Source of the DNA: JARRPM01 sp963765545
GTDB taxonomy: Bacteria; Pseudomonadota; Gammaproteobacteria; Pseudomonadales; Halieaceae
Assembly: GCA_963765545.1 (NCBI GenBank)
Contig: CAVXWW010000003.1
Location: 186,001 to 250,000, forward strand
Direction: 5' to 3'
DNA length: 64,000 nucleotides
Shown here: one piece after another, positions 51,549 to 60,488 of the stretch
Numbering within the stretch: the stretch's first letter is position 1
Layout: every line of letters starts with the position of its first letter
The notes under the pieces: generated by a model
Seen by the model: the letters and a program-made list of their open reading frames with translations, nothing else
What the model was told of the DNA's origin: nothing
Databases searched by the model: none
Program-made: the position numbers and the translations under genes

Positions 51549-52652
51549 GTGAAGGTGAGCGTTATTACAGCTAGGTTTGCAGTTTCCGGTGTTGCTCTCG
51601 CACAGATTCGGTTTGCAACAGCATTGGCAAATCGTGGTCATCAGGTGAGTTTGCTGGTGGGCTATGTTGACCCGGAGTTTCAGTTTCCCGATGTGCCGGG
51701 TGTTCGGGTAATAGTTTGGCACAGGAAGAAAGTTCGCAGTATGTTGGCGCCTTTGACACACTTTCTCTGGAAAGAAAATCCAGACATAGTTTTTTCAGCG
51801 GAAGATCATCTCAATGCTGTGGTTCTGCTTGCGGCAATATTGTCTGGCTCTAAGGCAAAGGTCAGCGCTTCGTCGAGAGTGACGCCGTTTGATACCTATT
51901 CGGACAAGCCATTCAGTAAGCGCCTATTACTAAAATACTTTATGCGCTCGGTCATGTGGAGAGCCGATGCGCTTACCTGCGTTTCAGAGGATATGGTGGA
52001 TCAGTACCGGCAGGTGTTTGATTCGCCCCCCCACGTTAGTATTTACAACATTGTAGATGATCGGGATTCCCGTCTCAGGATGAAGCAAGAGTTAGATCAT
52101 GAATGGTTCCTGGAAAAGCAATGTCCTGTGCTGGTGGCCGCCGGACGATTGGCGCCGTGGAAAGGGTTTGTGGATCTCATACGCGCGATGAAGTTAGTCG
52201 CAGATGAACGGCAAGTACGCTTGGTCATTCTTGGGGATGGCCCTCAACGATCAGAGCTGGATTCCTTGATTCAGCAACTGAACTTGACTGGTAGCATTTG
52301 CCTGGCGGGCTATGTGAACAATCCGTTGAAATACTACGCACATGCTGACGTGTTCATACTATCTTCTCTTGTTGAGGGGCTTCCCAACGTACTGGTCGAA
52401 GCGATGATGTGTGGATGCACGGCTGTGTCCACGGATTGTCCAACCGGCCCTCGCGAAGTACTTCAGGATGGTAAATTTGGCTATCTTGTTCCCGTGCACG
52501 ACCCCGAAGCCATGGCGGCTGCGATTCAGAAGGCGCTTGATAATCCTACGCCTCCAGCGTTACTGGCAGAGGCCGTTAGCCCCTTTGAAGAGAGCGCCGT
52601 AGTTGATAGGCATTTCGAGGTTTTGGGTCTTTGTCAAAAGTCATCCATTTAG
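51549..52652 (+). CDS. Family 4 glycosyltransferase
   Basis: 367 aa, GTG start at 51549. GT-B fold with the GT4 C-terminal pattern: LVAAGRLAPWKGFVDLIRAM, LVILGDGPQRSELDSLI, ICLAGYVNNPLKYYAHADVF and the EX7E-type SSLVEGLPNVLVEAMMCGC. It is a retaining glycosyltransferase for the repeat unit. It overlaps the next gene by 22 bases. Confidence 0.88.
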   Translation: MKVSVITARFAVSGVALAQIRFATALANRGHQVSLLVGYVDPEFQFPDVPGVRVIVWHRKKVRSMLAPLTHFLWKENPDIVFSAEDHLNAVVLLAAILSGSKAKVSASSRVTPFDTYSDKPFSKRLLLKYFMRSVMWRADALTCVSEDMVDQYRQVFDSPPHVSIYNIVDDRDSRLRMKQELDHEWFLEKQCPVLVAAGRLAPWKGFVDLIRAMKLVADERQVRLVILGDGPQRSELDSLIQQLNLTGSICLAGYVNNPLKYYAHADVFILSSLVEGLPNVLVEAMMCGCTAVSTDCPTGPREVLQDGKFGYLVPVHDPEAMAAAIQKALDNPTPPALLAEAVSPFEESAVVDRHFEVLGLCQKSSI

Positions 52653-53665
52653 TTCCCTATGACGGTATCGGAGGAGTAGAAACGGCTGCGCGCTCGATGA
52701 CGGGCCATTGTATCGAGGGCATCGATTTTTTAGTTCATTACATCTATCCGCCAGACATTGATCAGCGTGGTCACTGGGAAATATTCAATCCATTGTCTAT
52801 GCTGCAAGCCGTGCGCCGAGTCTTGGACAGCAAGCCAGATCTGCTAATCGTTTCTCTATGGCGTTCTTGCATCGTGGGTATAATTGCAGGTTATTTTCGT
52901 CCCCGCCTACGAGTCGTACTCTTTTTGCATTTGCCAAAAGATGTCCACTGGATAGATCGCTTGGTGACTCGGTGGATGGCTGCCAGAGCCGATCATGTAT
53001 GGGCGGACTCACAGGAGACACTTGATCAACGCTTGCCGTCCATTCCTCCCGATAAAGGAAGAGTCATTTCCTTTGTCACCCGCCGGGTTGCATGCTTGCC
53101 TGATAAAACTGTAAATCCTGTGTTTATTTTTTGGGGTCGCCTTCACTCTCAGAAAGGGCTTGATAGGGCATTAGCTCTTTTCTCTTCTGTGCACGCAATT
53201 AATGGCTTAGCTCGATTCATCATTGTAGGACCGGACGGGGGGGATCTTGAGCGGATTAACGCCCAAGTGAAAAGGCTGGGTTTGATGAATGCTGTCTGTC
53301 TTACGGGTGGGATGAACTTCGACTCCATTAGGCGACATGCAGGCTCCGCATCGTTTTACCTGCAGACCAGTTTGTCGGAAGGCATGGCCATGTCGGTGGT
53401 TGAGGCGATGCAGTTGGGGCTAGTGCCGGTCGTTACGCCGGTGGGGGAGATTGGTAATTATTGCAGGGATGGCGAGAACGCATTGGTTATCCAAACTGAT
53501 GAGGCAATAGTGGAAAAAATATTGGCGGTTCTTGGCGATGATGCACATTATCAAATATTGAGCGCGCGCGCAGTGGCGACCTGGTCAGGACATCCGCTTT
53601 ATGCCGAATCTGTTTTAGAGGCCTGTGCGGATATCCTTTTGAAAAATATTGATAAATCGCAGTGA
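52631..53665 (+). CDS. Family 4 glycosyltransferase
   Basis: 344 aa, TTG start at 52631 inside the preceding gene. N-terminal IHLVPYDGIGGVETAARSM is the acceptor-side glycine loop of GT4 enzymes; the C-terminal half has FIFWGRLHSQKGLDRALALF and QTSLSEGMAMSVVEAMQLG with the catalytic glutamates. Translation is probably coupled to the upstream gene. Confidence 0.86.
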   Translation: MSKVIHLVPYDGIGGVETAARSMTGHCIEGIDFLVHYIYPPDIDQRGHWEIFNPLSMLQAVRRVLDSKPDLLIVSLWRSCIVGIIAGYFRPRLRVVLFLHLPKDVHWIDRLVTRWMAARADHVWADSQETLDQRLPSIPPDKGRVISFVTRRVACLPDKTVNPVFIFWGRLHSQKGLDRALALFSSVHAINGLARFIIVGPDGGDLERINAQVKRLGLMNAVCLTGGMNFDSIRRHAGSASFYLQTSLSEGMAMSVVEAMQLGLVPVVTPVGEIGNYCRDGENALVIQTDEAIVEKILAVLGDDAHYQILSARAVATWSGHPLYAESVLEACADILLKNIDKSQ

Positions 53666-53723
53666 GTTTAACTTGTAACCTTTACCGATCAGGTGGCTGG
53701 CGTAAAGTCAGGCTGACAGGGCT

Positions 53724-55697
53724 ATGTGCGGTTTAACCGGTTTTATCTCCCCTGCCGATATCTGTTCCGATGCCCTTGAGGGTGTTGTTACTTCGATGGC
53801 CAATACAATTCGGCACCGCGGGCCGGATGATGGTGGCGCATGGGTAGACGAGGTGGCAGGTGTCGCGCTTGGTCATCGTCGATTATCGATTCTCGACCTT
53901 TCCGTAGCTGGTCACCAGCCGATGCCATCGGCTGATGGGCGCTATATGATTGCCTTCAATGGTGAGATTTATAACCATTTAGAATTAAGGCGGTTACTCA
54001 AAACTACGCCTGCGGTTGGTTCCATCTCGCCGACAGACACGGCCGATACTGCCTGGAAAGGTCACTCAGATACCGAGACCTTGTTAGCGTGTTTTGCATC
54101 CTGGGGTGTTGATAAGACCCTTGAAAAGCTTGTCGGCATGTTCGCCATTGCCCTGTGGGACCGCGAAACGCGCACGCTGACGCTGGCGCGCGACCGCATG
54201 GGCGAAAAGCCACTCTATTACGGTTGGCAGGGCGACACTTTTCTATTCGGCTCAGAACTGAAAGCGCTAAAGGCGCACCCTGCCTTTCGGGCAGGGGTCG
54301 ATCGGGGCGCGCTTGCACTGTTGCTTCGGCACAACTATGTGCCGGCACCGTATTCGATTTATGAGGGTATTCTCAAGTTACCGGCGGGAACTTTCATGCA
54401 GCTGCGGGCGGGGCAGCCTGCTGCCGCGCCGGTCACTTACTGGTCGCTGGCGGAGACAGCCGAGAGTGGCACAGCCAAACCGTTCAAGGGTTCGGACGAA
54501 GAGGCGCTCATCACGCTTGAACGGCACCTGCGTGAGTCAATTCGTGGGCAAATGGTGTCCGATGTACCCCTGGGCGCATTGCTTTCCGGGGGCATAGACT
54601 CCTCACTCATCGCCGCCATTATGCAAGCCAATAGTGAAAATCAGGTGCGAACCTTCACCATTGGTTTCGATGAGCAAGACTACGACGAGGCCACGCATGC
54701 GGCTGCAGTGGCGAAGCACCTTGGCACAAACCATACCGAGCTAAGGCTCAATGCCAATGACGCCATGGCACTGGTTCCGCAAATGCCGGCGATGTATGAC
54801 GAACCGTTCGCAGACTCCTCCCAGCTGCCCACCCATCTTGTGATGAAGCTGGCGCGTCAGCATGTCACCGTGGCGCTCTCGGGCGATGCCGGGGACGAGT
54901 TATTTGGTGGCTACAACCGATATTTATTCGCGCCCAAAGTGTGGCGCAGCGTTGGTTGGATACCGCTGCCGTTGCGGAACGCGCTCGCTACCGGTCTAGC
55001 CGCATTGCCGGTAGCGAGCATCAATCGCTTTGTAGGCCCTTTATCTCGCCGGGTGAGCGTTGCCTTGCCTGGCGATAAGGCGCACAAGCTTGGGCATCGC
55101 CTGCGCGATGTGCGTGGCATGGATGACCTGTATGCCTCCCTTGTTTCAGAATGGCCGCACTCGAAGGATATGGTGATTGGCGGCCGCACACCGTCCAACC
55201 TGCTGGATGACCGGGGCCGCTGGCCTCGCCTGGCTGATCCGGTGTCGCGCATGATGGCGCTGGACGGGCTCACCTACCTGCCGGACGACATTCTTGTAAA
55301 GGTGGATCGCGCGGCAATGGCCGTGTCGCTGGAAACCCGGGCGCCGTTTCTTGATCGGGATGTCGTGGAATTTGCCTGGTCATTGCCTATGCATATGAAG
55401 ATCCGGGGTGGGCAGGGCAAATGGCTGCTGCGACAATTACTGGATCGACACGTACCGCGCTCACTTATGGAGCGGCCCAAGATGGGGTTTGGTATTCCCC
55501 TGGACGCCTGGCTGCGCGGCCCATTGCGTGACTGGGCAGAGAATTTGCTGGCGGAGGATCGCCTGCGGCGAGAGGGTTATTTCAACCCGGTGCCAATTCG
55601 GACAGCATGGAAATCGCATTTGTCCGGTCAGGCGTCCTATGGCTATCGCCTGTGGTCTGTACTGATGTTCCAGGCCTGGCTGGAGGCTAACGCCTAG
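53724..55697 (+). CDS. asnB: Glutamine-dependent asparagine synthetase-type amidotransferase
   Basis: 657 aa. It has the intact catalytic Cys2 (MCGLTGFIS) and glutaminase motifs IRHRGPDDGG and FNGEIYNHLELRR, plus the synthetase SGGIDSSL. In surface-polysaccharide loci such AsnB-like enzymes can amidate uronic acids, as proposed for WbpS-type proteins; free asparagine synthesis is the alternative. The locus also contains UDP-glucose dehydrogenase and a uronate epimerase-like gene, supporting the sugar-amidation idea. The codon composition returns to high GC here. Confidence 0.85.
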   Translation: MCGLTGFISPADICSDALEGVVTSMANTIRHRGPDDGGAWVDEVAGVALGHRRLSILDLSVAGHQPMPSADGRYMIAFNGEIYNHLELRRLLKTTPAVGSISPTDTADTAWKGHSDTETLLACFASWGVDKTLEKLVGMFAIALWDRETRTLTLARDRMGEKPLYYGWQGDTFLFGSELKALKAHPAFRAGVDRGALALLLRHNYVPAPYSIYEGILKLPAGTFMQLRAGQPAAAPVTYWSLAETAESGTAKPFKGSDEEALITLERHLRESIRGQMVSDVPLGALLSGGIDSSLIAAIMQANSENQVRTFTIGFDEQDYDEATHAAAVAKHLGTNHTELRLNANDAMALVPQMPAMYDEPFADSSQLPTHLVMKLARQHVTVALSGDAGDELFGGYNRYLFAPKVWRSVGWIPLPLRNALATGLAALPVASINRFVGPLSRRVSVALPGDKAHKLGHRLRDVRGMDDLYASLVSEWPHSKDMVIGGRTPSNLLDDRGRWPRLADPVSRMMALDGLTYLPDDILVKVDRAAMAVSLETRAPFLDRDVVEFAWSLPMHMKIRGGQGKWLLRQLLDRHVPRSLMERPKMGFGIPLDAWLRGPLRDWAENLLAEDRLRREGYFNPVPIRTAWKSHLSGQASYGYRLWSVLMFQAWLEANA

Positions 55698-55698
55698 C

Positions 55699-56781
55699 AT
55701 GCTCGTCTATTGGCTGATGTTCGGGCTTGTCGCCGCCTACGCGCTGCTTTATGGAACGCGCACGGCAAGCCTTGCACAGGGCATGCAGTCGTCCCGCCTG
55801 AATATCGCCTGGGCTTTAGTCTGGTTGGCGCTTACCCTGCTAGTCGGCTACCGCTTTGAGGTGGGGGGTGACTGGTTTCACTACCTGCGTCACTTGCAGG
55901 AGGCGCGATACCACGATTTCTATTCCGCCGTTGAGAGAGGCGATCCGGCCTACCGCCTGCTAAATCTGCTGGCTGTAAAACAGGGCTGGGGAATATCGGG
56001 CGTTAACGTTATCAGCGCTTTTCTGTTCTCGGCGGGGCTGGTATTTTTTTGCCGGGGCCTGCCGCGCCCCTGGTTGGCATTGGCAGTGGCGATGCCCTAC
56101 ATGGTCACAGTGGTGGCCATGGGGTACACCCGGCAGGGTGTGGCGTTGGGCCTGGCCATGCTTGGGTTGGTGGCATTGACGCGTAGGGGGAATGCCTGGT
56201 TTGTTGTATGGATACTTTTAGCGGCCGCCTTCCATAAATCTGCGGTTCTGTTGTTGCCTATTGCGGCACTTGCCGCCACTCATAACCGCTTCTGGACGGC
56301 ACTGTGGGTGGCGGTTGTCAGTGTGGTTGCCTACTACCTGTTCCTGCAGGATTCGGTGGATACACTGTATGCGAACTATGTAGAGGCCAAATACCAGTCA
56401 GAAGGCGCGTTAGTTCGGGCCGCGATGAATCTCGTGCCCGCCGTTGCCTTTCTCGCATTAGGCAGGCGCTTTTGCATGCAGGCCAGTGAGTTGAGGTTAT
56501 GGCGTTGGTTTTCGCTTATCTCAATAGCGCTTTTTGTTGCAGTTATCGCCTCGCCGGCGACTACGGCGGTAGACAGGGTCGCCCTGTACATGTTGCCGCT
56601 GCAGTTGGTGGTGTTTTCCTACTTACCAGATGTGCTGGGCCTCCGGGGCCGTAGGAACACCGCCTACACGGCCCTGGTATTGGTCTATTACGGCGCTGTA
56701 CTGTTTGTGTGGCTAAATTATGCTACCCACGCGTTCGCCTGGTTGCCTTACCGCTTCTATCCGTTAGAGGTGTGGTTTTGA
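55699..56781 (+). CDS. EpsG-family membrane protein, candidate Wzy polymerase
   Basis: 360 aa with about 9-10 membrane helices and short loops. The pattern VGYRFEVGGDWFHYLRHL after the second helix is the signature of EpsG/Wzy-like proteins, which polymerise lipid-linked repeats at the periplasmic face. It begins one base after the AsnB stop and overlaps the next gene by 4 bases. Confidence 0.85.
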   Translation: MLVYWLMFGLVAAYALLYGTRTASLAQGMQSSRLNIAWALVWLALTLLVGYRFEVGGDWFHYLRHLQEARYHDFYSAVERGDPAYRLLNLLAVKQGWGISGVNVISAFLFSAGLVFFCRGLPRPWLALAVAMPYMVTVVAMGYTRQGVALGLAMLGLVALTRRGNAWFVVWILLAAAFHKSAVLLLPIAALAATHNRFWTALWVAVVSVVAYYLFLQDSVDTLYANYVEAKYQSEGALVRAAMNLVPAVAFLALGRRFCMQASELRLWRWFSLISIALFVAVIASPATTAVDRVALYMLPLQLVVFSYLPDVLGLRGRRNTAYTALVLVYYGAVLFVWLNYATHAFAWLPYRFYPLEVWF

Positions 56782-57911
56782 GTTCTTTGCCGACGGTAAC
56801 CATCTCATCCAATACCTCCTGGTATCTTTACAACTTCCGGGCCTCGACCATCCGGCGCCTGCTCGCAGAGGGCTATCGGCTGGTCTGCCTGTCGCCGCAG
56901 GACGACTACAGCCAGAAATTGATAGATGAACTTGGCTGTGAATGGCGGCCCCTGCTGATGAATAATCAGGGCAGCAATCCGATTAAGGACGCTTACTTGA
57001 TATATCAGTTCTGGCGGCATTATCGGGCGTTGAAGCCAGTGGCGGCATTACATTTTACGATCAAGAATAATGTTTACGGCACCTGGGCCGCACGGGCACT
57101 GGGAGTACCGGTTATCAACAACGTGTCGGGTTTGGGAACCGCCTTTATCCGCAGCGGTCCGGTATCAGCTGTCGTGCGTCTTTTGTACAGAACCAGCCAG
57201 CCTTTCGCTCACAGGGTATTTTGCCAGAACGAGGATGACCTGAAACAGTTGGCGCAGAACAAGCTGGTGCCGCAGGAGCGGCTGGAATTGCTGCCAGGCT
57301 CGGGGGCAGATCTGGAGCGATTTAACCCCGGTCTGCGTGTGCCCCATGTGGGCGCTTTTCGGTTCCTCTACGCCGGCAGGATGCTTGCCGACAAGGGCCT
57401 TAATGAACTTATCGCGGCGATGCGCTCGATCAATGCCAATGGTGAGATTTGTAGCCTTTGGTTGTGCGGGTTTGCGGATGTGGACAATATATCAGCGATC
57501 TCTCACGGGCAATTGTCCCAATGGAGCGAGGAGCCCGGCATCGAATGGTTGGGTCCCAGCGATGTTATGGAGAAGGTCTATGCCGCAGTCGATTGCGTGG
57601 TGCTGCCCTCCTACCGGGAGGGAATGCCTCGCAGTCTGCTGGAGGCTGGTGCAATGGGGCTGCCGGTGGTGGCAACCGATGTACCCGGCTGCAGGAACAT
57701 AGTTACCGACGGTTATAACGGACTGCTATGCGAGGTAAAGAGCTTCGAATCACTGCTGCAGGCCCTGCAAAAGATGTTGGCATTGACTGATCAGGAGAGG
57801 GCACTGATGGGATCGAATGGCCGGGCTTTGGTGGCCCATAAATTTGACGAGCAACGTGTGGTGGAGGCAACCATCGAAGCGGTTGACTCGGCCGTGCGGG
57901 GCACCAATTAA
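56778..57911 (+). CDS. Family 4 glycosyltransferase (WcaI/PglA-like)
   Basis: 377 aa from the TTG at 56778, whose TTGA overlaps the EpsG stop; GAGG lies 7 bases upstream. The open frame extends further upstream but overlaps EpsG. N-terminal NTSWYLYNFRASTIRRL and HFTIKNNVYG, and the C-terminal FLYAGRMLADKGLNELI and PSYREGMPRSLLEAGAMG, resemble GT4 enzymes adding N-acetylhexosamine residues. It converges with the nucleotidyltransferase-like gene, overlapping by 4 bases. Confidence 0.87.
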   Translation: MSSLPTVTISSNTSWYLYNFRASTIRRLLAEGYRLVCLSPQDDYSQKLIDELGCEWRPLLMNNQGSNPIKDAYLIYQFWRHYRALKPVAALHFTIKNNVYGTWAARALGVPVINNVSGLGTAFIRSGPVSAVVRLLYRTSQPFAHRVFCQNEDDLKQLAQNKLVPQERLELLPGSGADLERFNPGLRVPHVGAFRFLYAGRMLADKGLNELIAAMRSINANGEICSLWLCGFADVDNISAISHGQLSQWSEEPGIEWLGPSDVMEKVYAAVDCVVLPSYREGMPRSLLEAGAMGLPVVATDVPGCRNIVTDGYNGLLCEVKSFESLLQALQKMLALTDQERALMGSNGRALVAHKFDEQRVVEATIEAVDSAVRGTN

Positions 57912-58993
57912 CGTCTTCCCAGGCGTTTCAAATAGGCCGGTAGCTTTGTGGGGCTATGCAGCATCTCGTTGCCAAGGTGTATGGCCCTGGCCTGGGTATT
58001 GAGCAGTGTCGCCATGGCCGCAGAATTGTAGCGCAGTTGCATGAGATGCAGGCGCCTCCTGATATCGTGGGAGTTATCCATGCTCTCACCAACGTTATAT
58101 GCCATCAATACTTTCACCAGCTGAGCAAAAATGGCGTAATCTTTACCGCAGTGGTGTGCCACCAGCTCCTGATCAATACCTCCTTCCGTGTTTTCCAGCA
58201 AGTCGATGTAATCGCACCCTTCCCGGATAGGAAATGACCGCTGCGCGAGGTGGCCGTCGCGTACCATTTTGCCCAGCACGATATGGACAATCTGGTATTC
58301 CGCGGACGGCACCTGAAAAGTGGCGCCGTGGCTTTCATGCTGGCAGGCGGTGTCTATTAGAGCTTCCAGTGGAATCTTGCCCTGGAATTGCCTGGCCAGA
58401 AAATGACGGTGCACCTCCACGCAATTTGCATAGCCGTCAAATACCATTGGCGTCACGTGGTGGTGGGCCGAGCTTTCCTGCAGCGCACGTTGGATGTCGT
58501 GGAACACAACCGGCTCGTTATTCTTGTTATTTGCCTGGCGGCAGAAACCGTAGCCTGCATTGAGCAATGCCTTACAGGAATCTTCTAATTCCGTTGGCGA
58601 CACTACCAGGTCGATATCCAGTTGCTTGCGAAATCCGAGCCGTTTTTCGTTAAAGGTTAGCAGTTGTGCAGTGCCCTTCAGGAAAATAGGGGTAATACCC
58701 GCGTCGTTCAGTACGCGGGCCAGCTTCAGCGCCTGCATAACGGTTTGCATGTTGCGTTGGGTGTTGTACTGCAGGGCTTGTTGCAGTAATAGTCTTTCAG
58801 GCTCGCCCAGGGCCTGCTTTATTTCCGGGTGCCTATTTACGCGCGTTGCCAGTGCGGGTAGCAGTTCCTGTGTCCTTGCCAATTCCACGAGTTGAGGAAG
58901 AATTTTGTCGTTAAGCGCCAGGGCCAGTGCGTTACGGTCCTCACCGCCGATTACGCGGCACAAAGATACGAATAATGTCCAGTTCGAGTTCAT
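57908..58993 (-). CDS. Nucleotidyltransferase-fold protein (NTP_transf_5 type)
   Basis: 361 aa. The core ITPIFLKGTAQLL followed by FRKQLDIDLVV (about 120-150) matches the 'uncharacterised nucleotidyltransferase' family, with the G-x and D-x-D features of the polymerase-beta fold. Homologues appear in both polysaccharide and RiPP (including lasso) clusters, but the reaction is unknown. It is encoded opposite the EPS transcript. ATG at 58993 is the only good start. Confidence 0.72.
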   Translation of the reverse strand: MNSNWTLFVSLCRVIGGEDRNALALALNDKILPQLVELARTQELLPALATRVNRHPEIKQALGEPERLLLQQALQYNTQRNMQTVMQALKLARVLNDAGITPIFLKGTAQLLTFNEKRLGFRKQLDIDLVVSPTELEDSCKALLNAGYGFCRQANNKNNEPVVFHDIQRALQESSAHHHVTPMVFDGYANCVEVHRHFLARQFQGKIPLEALIDTACQHESHGATFQVPSAEYQIVHIVLGKMVRDGHLAQRSFPIREGCDYIDLLENTEGGIDQELVAHHCGKDYAIFAQLVKVLMAYNVGESMDNSHDIRRRLHLMQLRYNSAAMATLLNTQARAIHLGNEMLHSPTKLPAYLKRLGRR

Positions 58994-59148
58994 GGCAGAG
59001 GGGCTGGGGAATTTAGCGGGATGATAGCCCTTTGGCGGCCTGGCTCCTAATCCAGTCCATCTGTCTCACCGGCGAAGTTGACCAGTTGAAGCCACACCAT
59101 TGAACGTTGCCTTGTAGCCACCCGGCTCGGGTTGACTATTCCTTCACT

Positions 59149-59177
59149 GCTGAGATGGTATGACTAAAAATCTCAGC
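59149..59177. other. Hairpin downstream of the UDP-glucose dehydrogenase gene
   Basis: GCTGAGAT (59149-59156) and ATCTCAGC (59170-59177), a perfect 8-bp dyad with a 13-base loop, 7 bases beyond the stop of the minus-strand gene. No T-tract follows on the minus strand, so it may stabilise the transcript end rather than terminate. The rest of the 58994-59183 gap shows nothing else. Confidence 0.45.
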
Positions 59178-59183
59178 GCGGAT

Positions 59184-60488
59184 TTACCGGCCTACGCAGG
59201 CGTACCGGAAACCTTTAGCTTCCATCAATTCGCGCTCATACACATTGCGTAAATCCACAAATACATCGCCGCTCATGCGCGACTTCAGGTTATCCAGATC
59301 CAGGCCCCGGTACTGGTTCCACTCGGTCATCAGGATCACTGCATCGGCACCATCCACAGCCTCGTCTATGCTATTGGCGTAAATGATGGCATCGGGCAGA
59401 TGATGGCGGGCTTCCTCCATGCCTTCAGGATCGTGGGCGCGAATGATGGCGCCCCGGTCCGCAAGGGCGGGGAGAATAGCCAGCGATGGTGCATCACGCA
59501 TGTCGTCGGTTTCCGGTTTGAAGGTCAGCCCAAGCACGGCGATAGTTTTGTCCGCTACCGAGCCGCCCATCGCCTCCTTGATCTTGCTGACCATGCGGGC
59601 TTTCTGTGATGCGTTCACCTCTACCACGCTCTCCACGATACGGCTTGATACGCCATATTCCTGGGCCATGCGTATCAGGGCGACCGTGTCCTTGGGAAAA
59701 CAGGATCCGCCATAGCCCGGCCCGGCGTGCAGGAACTTGCGGCCTATGCGACCGTCCAGGCCCATGCCCCGGGCTACCGCATGCACGTCCGCACCGGTTT
59801 TCTCACACAGCTGGGAAATTTCATTGATAAAGCTGATCTTGGTGGCCAGGAAGGCATTGGCTGCATATTTGGTGATTTCCGCGCTTTCCATGTCGGTGAC
59901 CAGTATGGGTGCCTCGATCAGGTTCAGCGGCCGATAAAGTTCGCGTAACAGCGTCTCGGCTTTTTCAGATTCAACCCCCAGCACCACCCGGTCGGGTCGC
60001 ATGAAGTCAGTGATAGCAGAGCCTTCGCGCAGAAATTCGGGGTTTGAAGCCACATCGAACTCAGCCTCGGGGTTGGTCTTTTTGATGATACGGTGCACTT
60101 CCCGCGCGGTGCCCACCGGCACGGTGCTCTTGTCTACAATCACCGTATATCCCTGCAGGTAGCCCGCGACTTCCTCTGCAGCGGCATAGACATATTTCAG
60201 GTCTGCGTAACCGTCGCCTCTGCGGGTGGGTGTGCCCACAGCTATGAATACTGCATCGGCCGCGGCCACCGCGGCACCCAGCTCGGTGGTGAAACTCAGG
60301 CGGCCTGCCTTGACGTTGCGCGCTACCAGATCTTCCAGTCCCGGTTCGTAGATCGGAATACCGCCTTTGTGCAGGGCGTCAATTTTATCCGCATCCTTGT
60401 CGACACATATAACATCTGCGCCAAATTCAGCGAAGCAGGCACCGGATACCAGCCCTACATAGCCCGCGCCAATCATTACGACATTCAT
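59184..60488 (-). CDS. ugd: UDP-glucose 6-dehydrogenase
   Basis: 434 aa. It oxidises UDP-glucose to UDP-glucuronate with 2 NAD+. NAD-binding GAGYVGLVSGACFAEFGADV, SNPEFLREGSAI, and the catalytic Cys in GGSCFPKDT (about 260) are present, with the C-terminal domain VAVLGLTFKPETDDMRDAPS (reading IAVLGLTFKPETDDMRDAPS). It shares four bases (ATGA) with the upstream epimerase gene, so the two are co-translated and feed uronic acid to the EPS locus. Confidence 0.95.
   Translation of the reverse strand: MNVVMIGAGYVGLVSGACFAEFGADVICVDKDADKIDALHKGGIPIYEPGLEDLVARNVKAGRLSFTTELGAAVAAADAVFIAVGTPTRRGDGYADLKYVYAAAEEVAGYLQGYTVIVDKSTVPVGTAREVHRIIKKTNPEAEFDVASNPEFLREGSAITDFMRPDRVVLGVESEKAETLLRELYRPLNLIEAPILVTDMESAEITKYAANAFLATKISFINEISQLCEKTGADVHAVARGMGLDGRIGRKFLHAGPGYGGSCFPKDTVALIRMAQEYGVSSRIVESVVEVNASQKARMVSKIKEAMGGSVADKTIAVLGLTFKPETDDMRDAPSLAILPALADRGAIIRAHDPEGMEEARHHLPDAIIYANSIDEAVDGADAVILMTEWNQYRGLDLDNLKSRMSGDVFVDLRNVYERELMEAKGFRYACVGR

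Noticed and set aside
53724..55697. Second asparagine-synthetase-like gene as another lasso cyclase
   Set aside because: Intact Cys2 glutaminase motif and location among glycosyltransferases argue for an amidotransferase, with no B2 or precursor near it.
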